Part shown: piece by piece, positions 16,534 to 25,845 of the stretch | Layout of the letters: every line of letters begins with the position of its first letter | Position numbering within the stretch: the first letter of the stretch is position 1 | Assembly (NCBI RefSeq): GCF_036032445.1 | Contig: NZ_CP107932.1 | Location: forward strand, 7,132,501 to 7,196,500 | Direction of reading: 5' to 3' | DNA: 64,000 nucleotides | Source of the DNA: Nocardia sp. NBC_00416 | GTDB taxonomy: Bacteria; Actinomycetota; Actinomycetes; Mycobacteriales; Mycobacteriaceae | The notes under the pieces: generated by a model | Databases searched by the model: none | What the model was told of the DNA's origin: nothing | What the model saw: only the letters and a program-made list of their open reading frames with translations | Position numbers and translations under genes: made by a program

Positions 16534-18083
16534 TCGAAATGACACTGCGGGATATCGCCGAGGTCGTGGGCGGACAGCTGCACGACCTCGGTGACCCGGA
16601 GGTGAGGGTGACCGGATCGGTCGAATTCGATTCGCGCCGCGTCGGTCCCGGGGACATCTTCCTCGCGCTGCCCGGCGAGCGCGTCGACGGCCACGACTAC
16701 GCGGCCGCGGCGATCGAAGCGGGTGCGGTCGCGGTGCTGGCCGCCCGGCCGGTGGGCGTACCCGCCATCGTCGTCGAGCCCGCACCGGAATCGGTGCCGT
16801 CGAATTCGCTTGCGCTGAGCCATGATTTGACCGGGGCGGGCGCCGCCGTGCTGACCGCGCTGGCCGCGCTGGCACGGGAGAGCGTTTCGCGCCTGGTCGC
16901 GGCCGGCGGGCTGACCGTGGTCGGCGTCACCGGATCGTCGGGTAAGACGTCGACCAAAGATCTGCTGGCGGCGGTGCTCGCGCCGCTCGGCCCGGTGGTG
17001 GCCCCGCCCGGATCCTTCAACAACGAACTGGGTCATCCGTGGACCGCTCTGCGCGCTGATCCCTCGACCCGCTTCCTGGTATTGGAACTATCGGCCCGGG
17101 GGCCGGGGCATATCGCGGCGCTCGCCCGGGTGGCGCCCCCGAGTATCGGAGTGGTGCTCAACGTCGGCACGGCGCATCTGGGTGAGTTCGGCAGCCGCGA
17201 AGCGATCGCCAAAACCAAGGGCGAACTCGTCGAAGCTCTGCCGGCGACCGGTCTGGCGGTATTGAACGCCGACGATGCGCAGGTCAGCGCGATGGCGGCG
17301 CGAACCGAGGCCAGGGTGGTGACGGTTGGGCACTCCGCCGGCGCGCGGATCCGGGCCACCGGGACCACCCTCGACGATGAGGCGCGGGCATCGTTCACGC
17401 TGCACACGCCGCTCGGCGACCGCCCGGTGACACTCGCCGTGCACGGAGAACACCAGGTCGGTAATGCGCTGTCGGCGGCCGCGGTGGCGCTGGAATGCGG
17501 TGCCGATCTGGACACCGTCGTCGCGGCGCTCTCCGGCGCCCGCGCGGCGTCGGCGCGGCGGATGGACGTCCGCACCAGCGGGGCGGGGGTCACGGTGATC
17601 AACGATTCCTACAACGCCAATCCGGATTCCATGCGGGCCGCGCTGAAAGCGCTGGTCACCATGGCCCGGTCCGGCGACACGCCCCGGCGGAGCTGGGCGG
17701 TTCTCGGCGAAATGGCCGAACTCGGCCCGGAATCGGTGGTGGAGCACGACGGTATCGGGCGCCTCGCGGTCCGCCTGGATGTGGACCGGCTCATCGTCGT
17801 CGGCACCGGACGACCCTCCCGGGGCATGCACCAGGGAGCGGTCATGGAAGGCTCATGGGGTGAGGAGTCGGTGCTCGTCCCGGATATCGAAGCGGCCGTT
17901 GAACTGCTCGACGCCGAAGTCGGCGCGGGCGACGTGGTGCTGGTGAAGGCATCGCAATCGGTCGGCCTGTGGGCGGTGGCGGAACAACTGCTGGCCGTGG
18001 GTGAGAAGGACACGGGTGCCGGCACACCGGCATCCGGCGGCGCCGGCGCCGCCGACGGGGTGAGCACGGAGGCAGTGCGATGA
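16530..18083 (+). CDS. murF: UDP-MurNAc-tripeptide:D-Ala-D-Ala ligase MurF
   Basis: The 517-aa Mur ligase adds D-Ala-D-Ala to give UDP-MurNAc-pentapeptide. It has an N-terminal substrate domain (MTLRDIAEVVGGQL; SVEFDSRRVGPGDIFLALPG), the P-loop GVTGSSGKTSTKDLL (132-146), SFNNELGHPWT, and a C-terminal domain with VINDSYNANPDSMRAAL and LGEMAELG, all typical. I chose the ATG at 16530 because it overlaps the murE stop as ATGA; an ATG at 16539 is a minor alternative. The stop overlaps the mraY ATG. The Ala/Gly-rich C-terminal 25 residues are not conserved. Confidence 0.92.
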   Translation: MIEMTLRDIAEVVGGQLHDLGDPEVRVTGSVEFDSRRVGPGDIFLALPGERVDGHDYAAAAIEAGAVAVLAARPVGVPAIVVEPAPESVPSNSLALSHDLTGAGAAVLTALAALARESVSRLVAAGGLTVVGVTGSSGKTSTKDLLAAVLAPLGPVVAPPGSFNNELGHPWTALRADPSTRFLVLELSARGPGHIAALARVAPPSIGVVLNVGTAHLGEFGSREAIAKTKGELVEALPATGLAVLNADDAQVSAMAARTEARVVTVGHSAGARIRATGTTLDDEARASFTLHTPLGDRPVTLAVHGEHQVGNALSAAAVALECGADLDTVVAALSGARAASARRMDVRTSGAGVTVINDSYNANPDSMRAALKALVTMARSGDTPRRSWAVLGEMAELGPESVVEHDGIGRLAVRLDVDRLIVVGTGRPSRGMHQGAVMEGSWGEESVLVPDIEAAVELLDAEVGAGDVVLVKASQSVGLWAVAEQLLAVGEKDTGAGTPASGGAGAADGVSTEAVR

Positions 18084-19156
18084 GACAGATCTTGTTCGCG
18101 GCGGCGATCGCACTGACGGTGTCGATCCTGTTGACCCCTTTGCTGATCCGGATATTCGCCCGGCAGGGTTTCGGTCAGGAGATACGGGTCGACGGTCCGG
18201 CCAGCCATCAGTCCAAACGCGGTACACCCACCATGGGCGGGGTGGCGATCATCATCGGTATGTGGGCCGGCTACCTCGGCTCCCATCTGATCGGGATCGG
18301 CTACGACGCCGAGGGACCCACGGCCTCGGCGCTCTTGGTGCTGGGTCTGGCCACCGCGCTGGGCGTGGTCGGTTTCATCGACGATTTCATCAAGATCCGC
18401 AAGGGTCGCAACCTGGGTCTCACCGCCGCGGGCAAATACCTGGGACAGATCACCGCGGCGGTCGTCTTCGGTGTACTGGCGCTGCAGTTCCCGGGGGGCA
18501 GCGGACTTTCCCCGGCCAGCCGGCAACTGTCCTATGTGCGCGATATCAACACCGTCTCCATGAGCGTGGTGGTGTTCCTGGCCTTCGTCTGCCTCATCGT
18601 CGTCGCCTGGTCGAACGCGGTGAACCTGACCGACGGTCTGGACGGACTGGCTGCCGGATCCATGAGCCTGGTGATGGGCGGCTACGTCGTCATCACCTTC
18701 TGGCAGTACTACCACTCCTGCGAGACCAAACCCGAGACCGGCTGTTACAACGTGCGCGACCCGCTGGATCTGGCGCTGGTCTGCGCCGCGGGTACCGCCG
18801 CGTGTATCGGATTCCTGTGGTGGAACGCCGCGCCCGCCAAGATATTCATGGGCGATACCGGATCCCTGGCGCTCGGCGGTCTGCTCGCCGGGCTGTCCAT
18901 CACCACCCGGACCGAGCTGCTGATGGTCGTCATCGGTGCGCTGTTCGTCGCCGAGGCGGCCTCGGTGGTGCTGCAGGTGGCGGTTTTCCGGACCACCCGC
19001 AACCGGTTGTTCAAGATGGCGCCGTTCCATCATCATTTCGAGCTGAGCAAATGGGCGGAGACTACGGTGATCATCAGGTTCTGGCTGCTGGCAGCGATAG
19101 CCTCGGCAGCCGGACTCTCGTTGTTCTACAGCGAATATCTCTCCGCGGTCGGGTGA
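18080..19156 (+). CDS. mraY: phospho-MurNAc-pentapeptide translocase MraY
   Basis: The 358-aa polytopic enzyme of about ten membrane helices transfers phospho-MurNAc-pentapeptide to undecaprenyl phosphate, forming lipid I. Signatures are the SHQSKRGTPTMGGVAII loop, FIDDFIKIRKGRNLGL with the catalytic aspartates, NAVNLTDGLDGLAAG, and FMGDTGSLALGGLLAG, and the histidine loop MAPFHHHFELSKWAE. An insertion with cysteines (SCETKPETGCYN, about 214-225) in one external loop resembles other Corynebacteriales. A GGAGG site precedes the ATG, which overlaps the murF stop. murD follows 7 nt after the stop. Confidence 0.95.
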   Translation: MRQILFAAAIALTVSILLTPLLIRIFARQGFGQEIRVDGPASHQSKRGTPTMGGVAIIIGMWAGYLGSHLIGIGYDAEGPTASALLVLGLATALGVVGFIDDFIKIRKGRNLGLTAAGKYLGQITAAVVFGVLALQFPGGSGLSPASRQLSYVRDINTVSMSVVVFLAFVCLIVVAWSNAVNLTDGLDGLAAGSMSLVMGGYVVITFWQYYHSCETKPETGCYNVRDPLDLALVCAAGTAACIGFLWWNAAPAKIFMGDTGSLALGGLLAGLSITTRTELLMVVIGALFVAEAASVVLQVAVFRTTRNRLFKMAPFHHHFELSKWAETTVIIRFWLLAAIASAAGLSLFYSEYLSAVG

Positions 19157-19163
19157 GCTGACG

Positions 19164-20672
19164 ATGGAGGAACATGCGCCGCGGGCCCTGCGTTCACCGG
19201 GTCCGATGTTGGAATTCCTACGCGGCCGTGATGTGCTGGTCGCGGGGTGGGGCGTCTCGGGTCGTTCGCTGATCACTCCGCTGCGCGATATCGGAGCCCG
19301 TCCGGTGGTCACCGACAGCGGGGCCGCGGCCCTGGCCGAAGCCGCCGAACTGGGGTTGGATATCGCGCCCGCGGCCGATCTGGCGCGAACCGATTGGTCG
19401 CGGTTCGCGCTGGTGATCACGAGCCCCGGCTGGCGACCGGACTCCCCGGTCCTGGCCTCGGCGGTGTCCGAGGGCATCCCGGTCTGGGGCGACGTCGAGT
19501 TCGCGTGGTGGGTGGACCAGGCCCGGATCTACGGTCCCGTCCGTAAATGGCTGGTGGTCACCGGAACCAACGGTAAGACCACGACCACGTCGATGACCCA
19601 TTCCATTCTGCGCGCCGCCGGTGTCCCCAGTGTCGCCTGCGGCAATATCGGGCTGCCGATCCTCGACGCGCTGCGCCGCAATCCGGGGCCGCAGGTACTG
19701 GCCGTGGAGCTGTCGTCGTTCCAGCTGCACTGGGCGCCGTCGGTGCGTCCGGAAGCCGGAGTGGTGCTGAACGTGGCCGAGGATCACCTGGACTGGCACG
19801 GCGGGCTCGACGCCTACGCGGCCGCGAAATCGCGGGCGCTGCTGGGGCGGGTAGGCGTGGTCGGGCTCGACGATCCGGTGGCCGCCAGCCTGGCGCGGCG
19901 GTCGAAGGCCCGCCGCACCATCGGATTCCGGATCGGGGTACCGGCCGACGGTGAACTCGGTGTGGTCGACGGCAAACTGCTGGACCGCGCCTTCACCAAG
20001 GCCGCGATCCTCGCCGAGGCCAAGGAGATCAGCCCACCCGGGCCGGCCGGCATCGCCGACGCGCTGGCCGCCGCGGCGTTGACGCGGGCGATCGATGTGG
20101 CGCCGCAGTTCGTCCGGGAAGGACTGATCGAGCACAAGGTCGGACCGCATCGGTCGGCGCTGGTTCGGGAACTGGGCGGGGTCGAGTTCATCGACGATTC
20201 CAAGGCCACCAACCCCCACGCGGCGCGATCGTCGATCCTCGCCCATCAGCAGGTCGTCTGGCTGGCCGGTGGTCAGCTCAAGGGCGCTGGGGTCGAGGAT
20301 CTGGTGGAGGAGGTCGCTGAGCGGCTGATCGCGGTCGTGCTGTTCGGTGTCGACGCTCCGGTCATCGCGGCCGCGCTGGCGCGACACGCGCCGGAAGTCC
20401 CCGTGGTCGAGTTGGATACGCGGGATCATGCCGGGATGGGGCAGGCAGCGATGGACGAAGCGATCACCGGCACGCCGAACACCGATATCGCCGACGCGGT
20501 CATGGACCGCGCGGTGCGGGAGGCGGCGGCGTTCGCCGGACCGGGCGATACCGTGCTGTTGGCGCCGGCGGCCGCCTCACTGGACATGTTCACCGATTAC
20601 ACCCACCGCGGTCGCAGCTTCGCCGCCGCGGTCGAGGACCTGAAGGACGAGGACCTCGGGCGGCGGTTATGA
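19164..20672 (+). CDS. murD: UDP-MurNAc-L-Ala:D-glutamate ligase MurD
   Basis: The 502-aa Mur ligase adds D-Glu to UDP-MurNAc-L-Ala. It opens with a Rossmann-like domain (VLVAGWGVSGRSL, 24-36) and has the P-loop VVTGTNGKTTTTSM (131-144), AVELSSFQLHW, NVAEDHLDWHG and the C-terminal FIDDSKATNPHAA. Family members are usually 440-490 aa; the small excess lies at the N-terminus and in a loop after the third motif. The ATG is 7 nt after mraY and has a TGGAGGAA-like context overlapping it. The stop overlaps the ftsW ATG, so translation is coupled. Confidence 0.93.
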   Translation: MEEHAPRALRSPGPMLEFLRGRDVLVAGWGVSGRSLITPLRDIGARPVVTDSGAAALAEAAELGLDIAPAADLARTDWSRFALVITSPGWRPDSPVLASAVSEGIPVWGDVEFAWWVDQARIYGPVRKWLVVTGTNGKTTTTSMTHSILRAAGVPSVACGNIGLPILDALRRNPGPQVLAVELSSFQLHWAPSVRPEAGVVLNVAEDHLDWHGGLDAYAAAKSRALLGRVGVVGLDDPVAASLARRSKARRTIGFRIGVPADGELGVVDGKLLDRAFTKAAILAEAKEISPPGPAGIADALAAAALTRAIDVAPQFVREGLIEHKVGPHRSALVRELGGVEFIDDSKATNPHAARSSILAHQQVVWLAGGQLKGAGVEDLVEEVAERLIAVVLFGVDAPVIAAALARHAPEVPVVELDTRDHAGMGQAAMDEAITGTPNTDIADAVMDRAVREAAAFAGPGDTVLLAPAAASLDMFTDYTHRGRSFAAAVEDLKDEDLGRRL

Positions 20673-22111
20673 GAGCACGCGGTACGCGGCAGGTTCAGGT
20701 GGGCCGATTCGGCGCCTGGCTGGCGCGGCCGCTGGCCTCGTTCCATCTGGTCGTCACCATCGCCACTCTGCTCACCGTGCTGGGTCTGGTGATGGTGTTG
20801 TCGGCGTCGAGCGTGGAGTCCTATGCCGACGGTGGTTCGGCCTATTCGCTGTTCATGCAGCAGATGATGTACGCGCTGGTCGGTGCGGTGCTGTTCTATC
20901 TGGCGTTGCGGATACCGTTCCGGCGGTTGCGGCAGGCGTCTTTTCCGGTGTTCGCGCTCTCGGTGCTGCTGCTGGTGCTGGTGCTGATCCCGGGCGTCGG
21001 CAGTACCGTCAACGGCGCCCGCCGCTGGATCGATCTGGGACTCTTCTCGGTCCAGCCCTCGGAGCTGGTGAAGGTGACGTTCGTGGTGTGGGGCGCCCAT
21101 CTGCTCATCTCGCGGCGGGCCGCGGGGCGTGCGGCCAATGATCCGGGCGGTTTGAAGAACCTTCTGGTTCCGCTCGTGCCCGCGGGTCTGATCGTCTGCT
21201 TGCTCATCGTCTTGCAGCCGAACCTGTCCACCACCATCGCGCTCGGCATCGTGCTGCTGGCCCTGCTGTGGTTCGGCGGTCTGCCGGTGCGGTTGTTCGT
21301 CGCGATTCTGGCCTCGGGCGCGATCGCCGCCCTGGCGCTGGCACTCTCGGCCGGGTACCGCTCCGACCGGATGCGCGCGTTCTTCAATCCCGCCGACGAC
21401 CCGCAGGGCATCAACTATCAGGCCCGTCAGGCGATGTACTCGCTCGCCGACGGCGGGCTGTGGGGCCGGGGCCTCGGGCAGAGCCGGGCCAAATGGAGCT
21501 ATCTGCCCAACTCACACAACGATTTCATCTTCGCCATCATCGGTGAGGAACTCGGTTTCCTGGGTTGTGCGCTGGTGCTGGGCCTGTTCGCGTTGTTCGT
21601 CTACACCGGCCTGCGGATCGCGGCCCGTTCGGTGGACCCCTTCCTGCGTTTGCTCACCGCGACCGCCACGACCTGGATCACCGGCCAGGCGCTGATCAAC
21701 ATCGGGTATGTGGTCGGTCTGCTGCCGGTCACCGGGTTGCAGCTGCCGCTGGTATCGGCGGGCGGTTCCTCGCTGGCGCTCACCCTGCTGATGTTCGGCG
21801 TCATCGCCAATGCGGCCCGGCACGAACCCGAGGCGGTGGCGGCGCTGCACGCCGGACAGGACGGGCGGGTCAGCCGGCTGCTGCGGCTGCCCAAACCCGA
21901 GGTCTACCATCCGGCTCGGGTCCGCGCCGCCGCGCCGGCCCGTGACCAAGGGCCCGCCCGCCGCCCGGCGCGCGATCAGCCCCGGGACCGGGACGAGCCG
22001 CGCGCCCGGTCGCGGGCCAACAGCAGGGGCACCGACACCCTGCGGGCCACCCGGGCCTGGGAACCCAGCTATTCGGTGACACACGCACGAGAACGGGGAA
22101 GAAACAGGTGA
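20669..22111 (+). CDS. ftsW: septal peptidoglycan polymerase FtsW (SEDS family)
   Basis: The 480-aa SEDS glycosyltransferase has ten predicted membrane helices starting FHLVVTIATLLTVLGLVMVLS. It shows the GARRWIDLGLFSVQPSELVKV motif, SYLPNSHNDFIFAIIGEELGF with the catalytic Asp region, and NIGYVVGLLPVTGLQLPLVSAGGSS. It polymerises lipid II at the septum with PbpB. The last roughly 90 residues form a charged Arg/Pro-rich cytosolic tail (ARDQGPARRPARDQPRDRDEP), as in mycobacterial FtsW where the tail binds FtsZ. Both ends overlap neighbours (ATGA with murD; GTGA with murG). Confidence 0.93.
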   Translation: MRARGTRQVQVGRFGAWLARPLASFHLVVTIATLLTVLGLVMVLSASSVESYADGGSAYSLFMQQMMYALVGAVLFYLALRIPFRRLRQASFPVFALSVLLLVLVLIPGVGSTVNGARRWIDLGLFSVQPSELVKVTFVVWGAHLLISRRAAGRAANDPGGLKNLLVPLVPAGLIVCLLIVLQPNLSTTIALGIVLLALLWFGGLPVRLFVAILASGAIAALALALSAGYRSDRMRAFFNPADDPQGINYQARQAMYSLADGGLWGRGLGQSRAKWSYLPNSHNDFIFAIIGEELGFLGCALVLGLFALFVYTGLRIAARSVDPFLRLLTATATTWITGQALINIGYVVGLLPVTGLQLPLVSAGGSSLALTLLMFGVIANAARHEPEAVAALHAGQDGRVSRLLRLPKPEVYHPARVRAAAPARDQGPARRPARDQPRDRDEPRARSRANSRGTDTLRATRAWEPSYSVTHARERGRNR

Positions 22112-23253
22112 GCGCACCTCAGTCCGCCAACGAGCACACGGCGCGGCGCGCGGACGGGATATCGGTGATCGTCGCGGGCGGCGGCACCGCCGGGCATATC
22201 GAACCGGCCTTGGCCGTGGCCGATGCGCTGCGACGGCTCGATCCCGGAATCCGGGTGACCGCGCTGGGGACTCGGCGCGGTCTGGAGACGACCCTGGTGC
22301 CCGAACGCGGCTACCCCCTCGAACTGATTCCGCCGGTGCCGTTACCGCGCAAACCCAGCGCGGATCTGCTGCGCCTGCCGAGCCGGATCCGGGCGTCGGT
22401 GACCCGGACGCGCGAGATCATCGATGCGGTCGAGGCCGATGTGATCGTCGGGTTCGGTGGGTATGTGGCGCTGCCCGCGTATCTCGCCGCGGGCCGCGGC
22501 CTGCGGCGGCGGCGCCGTGCGGTGCCGGTGGTGGTCCACGAAGCGAATGCGAAAGCGGGTATCGCCAACAAGGTCGGCGCCCGGCGCGCGGCCCGGGTAC
22601 TCGCGGCAGTACCGGATTCCGGGCTCGCCGCCGATATCGTCGGCATCCCGGTGCGCTCCGCGATCACCTCACTCGACCGGGCCGGGTTGCGCGCGCAGGC
22701 CCGTGCGCATTTCGGATTGCCCACCGATGGTCCGGTGCTGTTGGTGTTCGGCGGTTCCCAGGGTGCGCGCTCGCTCAATGACGCGATCTCCGGCGCCGCG
22801 CCGCAACTGGCCGCCGCCGGAATCTCGGTGCTGCACGCGCACGGCCCGAAGAACACTCTCGACGTCGTGTCCGTCGACCCCGCCGCCCCCTACGTGGCCG
22901 TGCCCTATCTCTCCCGGATGGACCTCGCCTACGCCGCGGCCGACGCGGTGGTCTGCCGCTCCGGGGCGATGACCGTCGCCGAAGTGTCGGCGGTGGGGCT
23001 GCCCGCGGTGTATGTGCCGTTGCCGCACGGAAACGGCGAACAGGAACTCAATGCCCGACCCGTCGTCGCGGCCGGTGGTGGCAGAATCGTTCCCGACTCC
23101 GAACTGTCCCCGAAATATGTGATCGACGAGGTGATACCGCTGCTCACGCAACCAGCACGCATTGCCGAGATGGGCCGCGCCGCCGCCGGCGCCGGCCACC
23201 GCGACGCCGCCGACGAGGTCGCGCGGATCGTGTTGCGGGCGGCGGGCCGGTGA
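22108..23253 (+). CDS. murG: UDP-GlcNAc:lipid I GlcNAc transferase MurG
   Basis: The 381-aa GT28 enzyme converts lipid I to lipid II on the inner face of the membrane. The first G-loop is VAGGGTAGHIEPALAVADAL (22-41), the second is LVFGGSQGARSLN, and the UDP-GlcNAc site is VVCRSGAMTVAEVSAVGLPAVYVPLPH. The GTG start overlaps the ftsW stop (GTGA), and about 17 extra residues precede the first strand. Its own stop overlaps the murC GTG. The position between ftsW and murC is canonical for actinobacteria. Confidence 0.94.
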   Translation: MSAPQSANEHTARRADGISVIVAGGGTAGHIEPALAVADALRRLDPGIRVTALGTRRGLETTLVPERGYPLELIPPVPLPRKPSADLLRLPSRIRASVTRTREIIDAVEADVIVGFGGYVALPAYLAAGRGLRRRRRAVPVVVHEANAKAGIANKVGARRAARVLAAVPDSGLAADIVGIPVRSAITSLDRAGLRAQARAHFGLPTDGPVLLVFGGSQGARSLNDAISGAAPQLAAAGISVLHAHGPKNTLDVVSVDPAAPYVAVPYLSRMDLAYAAADAVVCRSGAMTVAEVSAVGLPAVYVPLPHGNGEQELNARPVVAAGGGRIVPDSELSPKYVIDEVIPLLTQPARIAEMGRAAAGAGHRDAADEVARIVLRAAGR

Positions 23254-24761
23254 ACGGGGAACAGGTGACCGCACCCGAGACGGGGCCCGGCGCGCTGCCG
23301 CCGGAACTGGCCCGGGTGCACATGGTCGGCATCGGCGGCGCCGGAATGTCGGGGATCGCTCGTATTCTGCTGTCGCGCGGCGGCGCGGTCTCCGGCTCCG
23401 ACGCCAAGGAGAGCCGTGGTGTGCTCGCGTTGCGGGCGCGGGGCGCGCAGGTGCGCATCGGCCACGATGCCGGAGCGCTGGACCTGCTGCCCGGCGGCCC
23501 GACGGTGGTGGTGACGACCTACGCCGCCATCCCGAAGACCAATCCCGAACTGGTGGAGGCGCATCGCCGCGATATCCCGGTGCTGCTGCGGCCGACCGTC
23601 CTGGCCGCACTGATGAGCGGCCATCGCACTCTGCTCGTGTCGGGGACGCACGGCAAAACCTCCACCACTTCGATGCTGATCGTCTCGCTGCAGCACTGCG
23701 GGCTGGACCCGTCGTTCGCGGTGGGCGGCGAACTCAACGAGGCGGGCACCAACGCCCATCACGGCAGCGGCGATATCTTCGTCGCCGAGGCCGATGAGAG
23801 CGACGGCTCGCTGCTGCAGTACGACCCGGATGTCGCGGTCGTCACCAATATCGAATCCGATCATCTGGATTTCTTCGGGTCCGACGAGGCCTATACCCAG
23901 GTGTTCGACGATTTCACCGACCGGTTGGCCGACGGCGGACTGCTGGTGGTGTGCCTGGACGATCCGGGGGCGCGGGCGCTGGCGGAAAGGACCGGGCAGC
24001 GGCTGGCCGCCCGCGGTGTCCGGGTTCTCGGCTACGGCTCGGGGGAGCTGCCCGACGCGCCGGTTCCCGTGGGTGTGCGGCTCTACAGCTGGGAACCACG
24101 GGATGTCGGCGGTATCGCGCAGTTCCAACTCGACGGCGAACCCGCGCCGCGCACCCTGCGGCTGTCGGTGCCGGGCCGGCATATGGCGCTCAACGCGCTG
24201 GCCGCGCTGCTGGCCGCGCGGGCGGCCGGCGCCGATGTGGACGAGATAATCCAGGGGCTGGAGAGTTTCGGCGGTGTGCACCGGCGGTTCCAGTTCGTGG
24301 GCCGGGAGAATCGGGTCCGGGTCTTCGACGACTACGCCCACCATCCCACCGAGGTCCGGGCGGTGCTCGGCGCCGCCGCCGAACTGGTCGAGCAGGAGGC
24401 ACGCGACGGTGCGCTGTCGCGCCGGGGCCGGGTGATAGTGGTCTTCCAGCCGCATCTGTACAGCCGCACCGCGACTTTCGCGGCCGAATTCGGCGCCGCG
24501 CTGGATCTGGCCGACGAAGTGGTGGTGCTCGATGTGTACGGGGCCCGGGAGGAGCCGTTGCCTGGGGTCAACGGCGCGCTGGTCGCCCAGTCGGTCGGCA
24601 AACCCGTGCACTACCAGCCGGATATGTCCAGGGTGGGCCGGCAGGTGGCCGGTTTGGCGCAGCCCGGCGATGTGGTGATCACGATGGGCGCGGGCGATGT
24701 CACGATGCTCGGCAGCCAGATCCTGGACGGACTACGCGCGCGTCCGCAGTACGGGCGGTGA
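23250..24761 (+). CDS. murC: UDP-MurNAc:L-alanine ligase MurC
   Basis: The 503-aa ligase adds L-Ala to UDP-MurNAc, the first peptide step. It has VHMVGIGGAGMSGIARILL (23-41), the P-loop LLVSGTHGKTSTTSM (128-142), EADESDGSLLQYDPDVAVVTNIE, HLDFFGSDEAY and the C-terminal VRVFDDYAHHPTEVRAVL and VFQPHLYSRT. All are diagnostic of MurC. The GTG start overlaps the murG stop (GTGA). ftsQ begins 6 nt downstream. As in mycobacteria, no murB or ddl gene follows in this cluster. Confidence 0.94.
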   Translation: MNGEQVTAPETGPGALPPELARVHMVGIGGAGMSGIARILLSRGGAVSGSDAKESRGVLALRARGAQVRIGHDAGALDLLPGGPTVVVTTYAAIPKTNPELVEAHRRDIPVLLRPTVLAALMSGHRTLLVSGTHGKTSTTSMLIVSLQHCGLDPSFAVGGELNEAGTNAHHGSGDIFVAEADESDGSLLQYDPDVAVVTNIESDHLDFFGSDEAYTQVFDDFTDRLADGGLLVVCLDDPGARALAERTGQRLAARGVRVLGYGSGELPDAPVPVGVRLYSWEPRDVGGIAQFQLDGEPAPRTLRLSVPGRHMALNALAALLAARAAGADVDEIIQGLESFGGVHRRFQFVGRENRVRVFDDYAHHPTEVRAVLGAAAELVEQEARDGALSRRGRVIVVFQPHLYSRTATFAAEFGAALDLADEVVVLDVYGAREEPLPGVNGALVAQSVGKPVHYQPDMSRVGRQVAGLAQPGDVVITMGAGDVTMLGSQILDGLRARPQYGR

Positions 24762-24767
24762 GGCGCG

Positions 24768-25460
24768 TTGCGGTCCGGGGCGCGACGATTCGGGGTGGGC
24801 GGATTGCGGCGTTACCGGCTGTGGGCGTTGCCCGCGCTCGCCGTGTTGATCACACTGGTCGCGCTCGCCTGGTTCACGCCGCTGATGTCGGTCCGCGAGG
24901 TGCGGATCGAAGGGGCGGGCGCGATACCGGAGGACGAGATCCGCGAGCTGCTACAGGTTCCGGCGACGGGTTCGATTCTGCGGATAGATACGGCCGCGAT
25001 GGCCGCGCGGGTGGCGACCATGCCGAAGGTCCGCAGTGCGCGGGTGCAGCGGGTGCTGCCGTCGACGGTGCGGGTGCGGATCGAGGAACGAGCTCCGGTG
25101 CTGTACTACGACACTCCCGAGGGCGCCCATCTGCTGGACGCCGGCGGGATCGAGTACGCCATCGAGCCCGCGCCGATCGGAGTTCCGAAGTTGCGCACCG
25201 CCAGTCCGAGTGGGGCCGACGCCCTCACCCGGGCCGCGGTCACGGTGGCGACGGTGCTGCCGCCGGAACTGGAGGCGCAGGTGGAAACCGTGCACGCCGA
25301 GGGCGCGTCGAATATTTCGCTGACACTGCGCGACGGTCGCACGGTACTGTGGGGCAGCAGCGAGGACGGCGAACGCAAATCGGCGGTGGTGCTGCCGCTG
25401 CTGACTCGTCCGGGAACCGTGTTCGACGTCTCGAGTCCCAGTCTGGTGACGGTAAAATGA
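24768..25460 (+). CDS. ftsQ: cell division protein FtsQ
   Basis: The 230-aa bitopic protein has a very short basic cytosolic tail, one membrane helix (about 20-38), a POTRA domain (SVREVRIEGAGAIPEDEIRELL) and the FtsQ/DivIB beta domain (RSARVQRVLPSTVRVRIEERAPVLYY). FtsQ recruits FtsL and FtsB to the septum. The TTG start at 24768 lies 6 nt after the murC stop, with GGTGAGG upstream. The N-terminal region is much shorter than the roughly 100-residue cytosolic domain of M. tuberculosis FtsQ, and no upstream in-frame start is available without running into murC. Confidence 0.88.
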   Translation: MRSGARRFGVGGLRRYRLWALPALAVLITLVALAWFTPLMSVREVRIEGAGAIPEDEIRELLQVPATGSILRIDTAAMAARVATMPKVRSARVQRVLPSTVRVRIEERAPVLYYDTPEGAHLLDAGGIEYAIEPAPIGVPKLRTASPSGADALTRAAVTVATVLPPELEAQVETVHAEGASNISLTLRDGRTVLWGSSEDGERKSAVVLPLLTRPGTVFDVSSPSLVTVK

Positions 25461-25845
25461 CTTCCAGCAATCTTGTTCGGTTCGACCCTGTCGGGTTCGA
25501 TGCCTCGCCTCGTCTCAGGGCTTCGGCCCGGCGACCGGGTACGGCGGGGGCAGGGGGCGTCCCACGATGTGGGTGCGGGCCACGAGGCAACCGTTCACGA
25601 TACGACGGGTGCGGTCTTGGTAGAAGCAAGTTCGCAGAAGAAACTGGTTTTCGTCTCGGCGCGCCTGCGAGCGGATCGCGACGGCGGCGAATAGCGTTCC
25701 GCACCAGTCGGATACTTGACATAACTCCAACCCTATGGTTGAGGTTCAGGGTTTGCCCGGATCGCGGTCCACGGTCAGCTGTCCCGTGGATCGGCACCGG
25801 TCATCCGAAAACGACAGACTTTGGATCGAAGGAAGGCGAGAGCTC
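25461..25845 (+). promoter_or_regulatory. 385-nt ftsZ leader with promoter-like and palindromic elements
   Basis: No convincing gene fills this spacer (one 73-codon TTG frame at 25473 was rejected). A GATACT (25711-25716) could be a -10 box. It abuts TTGACA (25716-25721), CAACC-CTAT-GGTTG (25728-25741 region) and AACCCT/AGGGTT arms around 25729-25753. Similar TTGACATAAC..CCTATGGTTGAGG sequence is, from memory, conserved before ftsZ in other Corynebacteriales. A GGAAGG ribosome site (25831-25836) serves ftsZ. The start point of transcription is not certain. Confidence 0.45.

Noticed and set aside
25473..25694. 73-codon TTG frame in the ftsQ-ftsZ spacer
   Set aside because: No ribosome site, no homology, biased Arg/Gly/Asp composition; treated as leader sequence.
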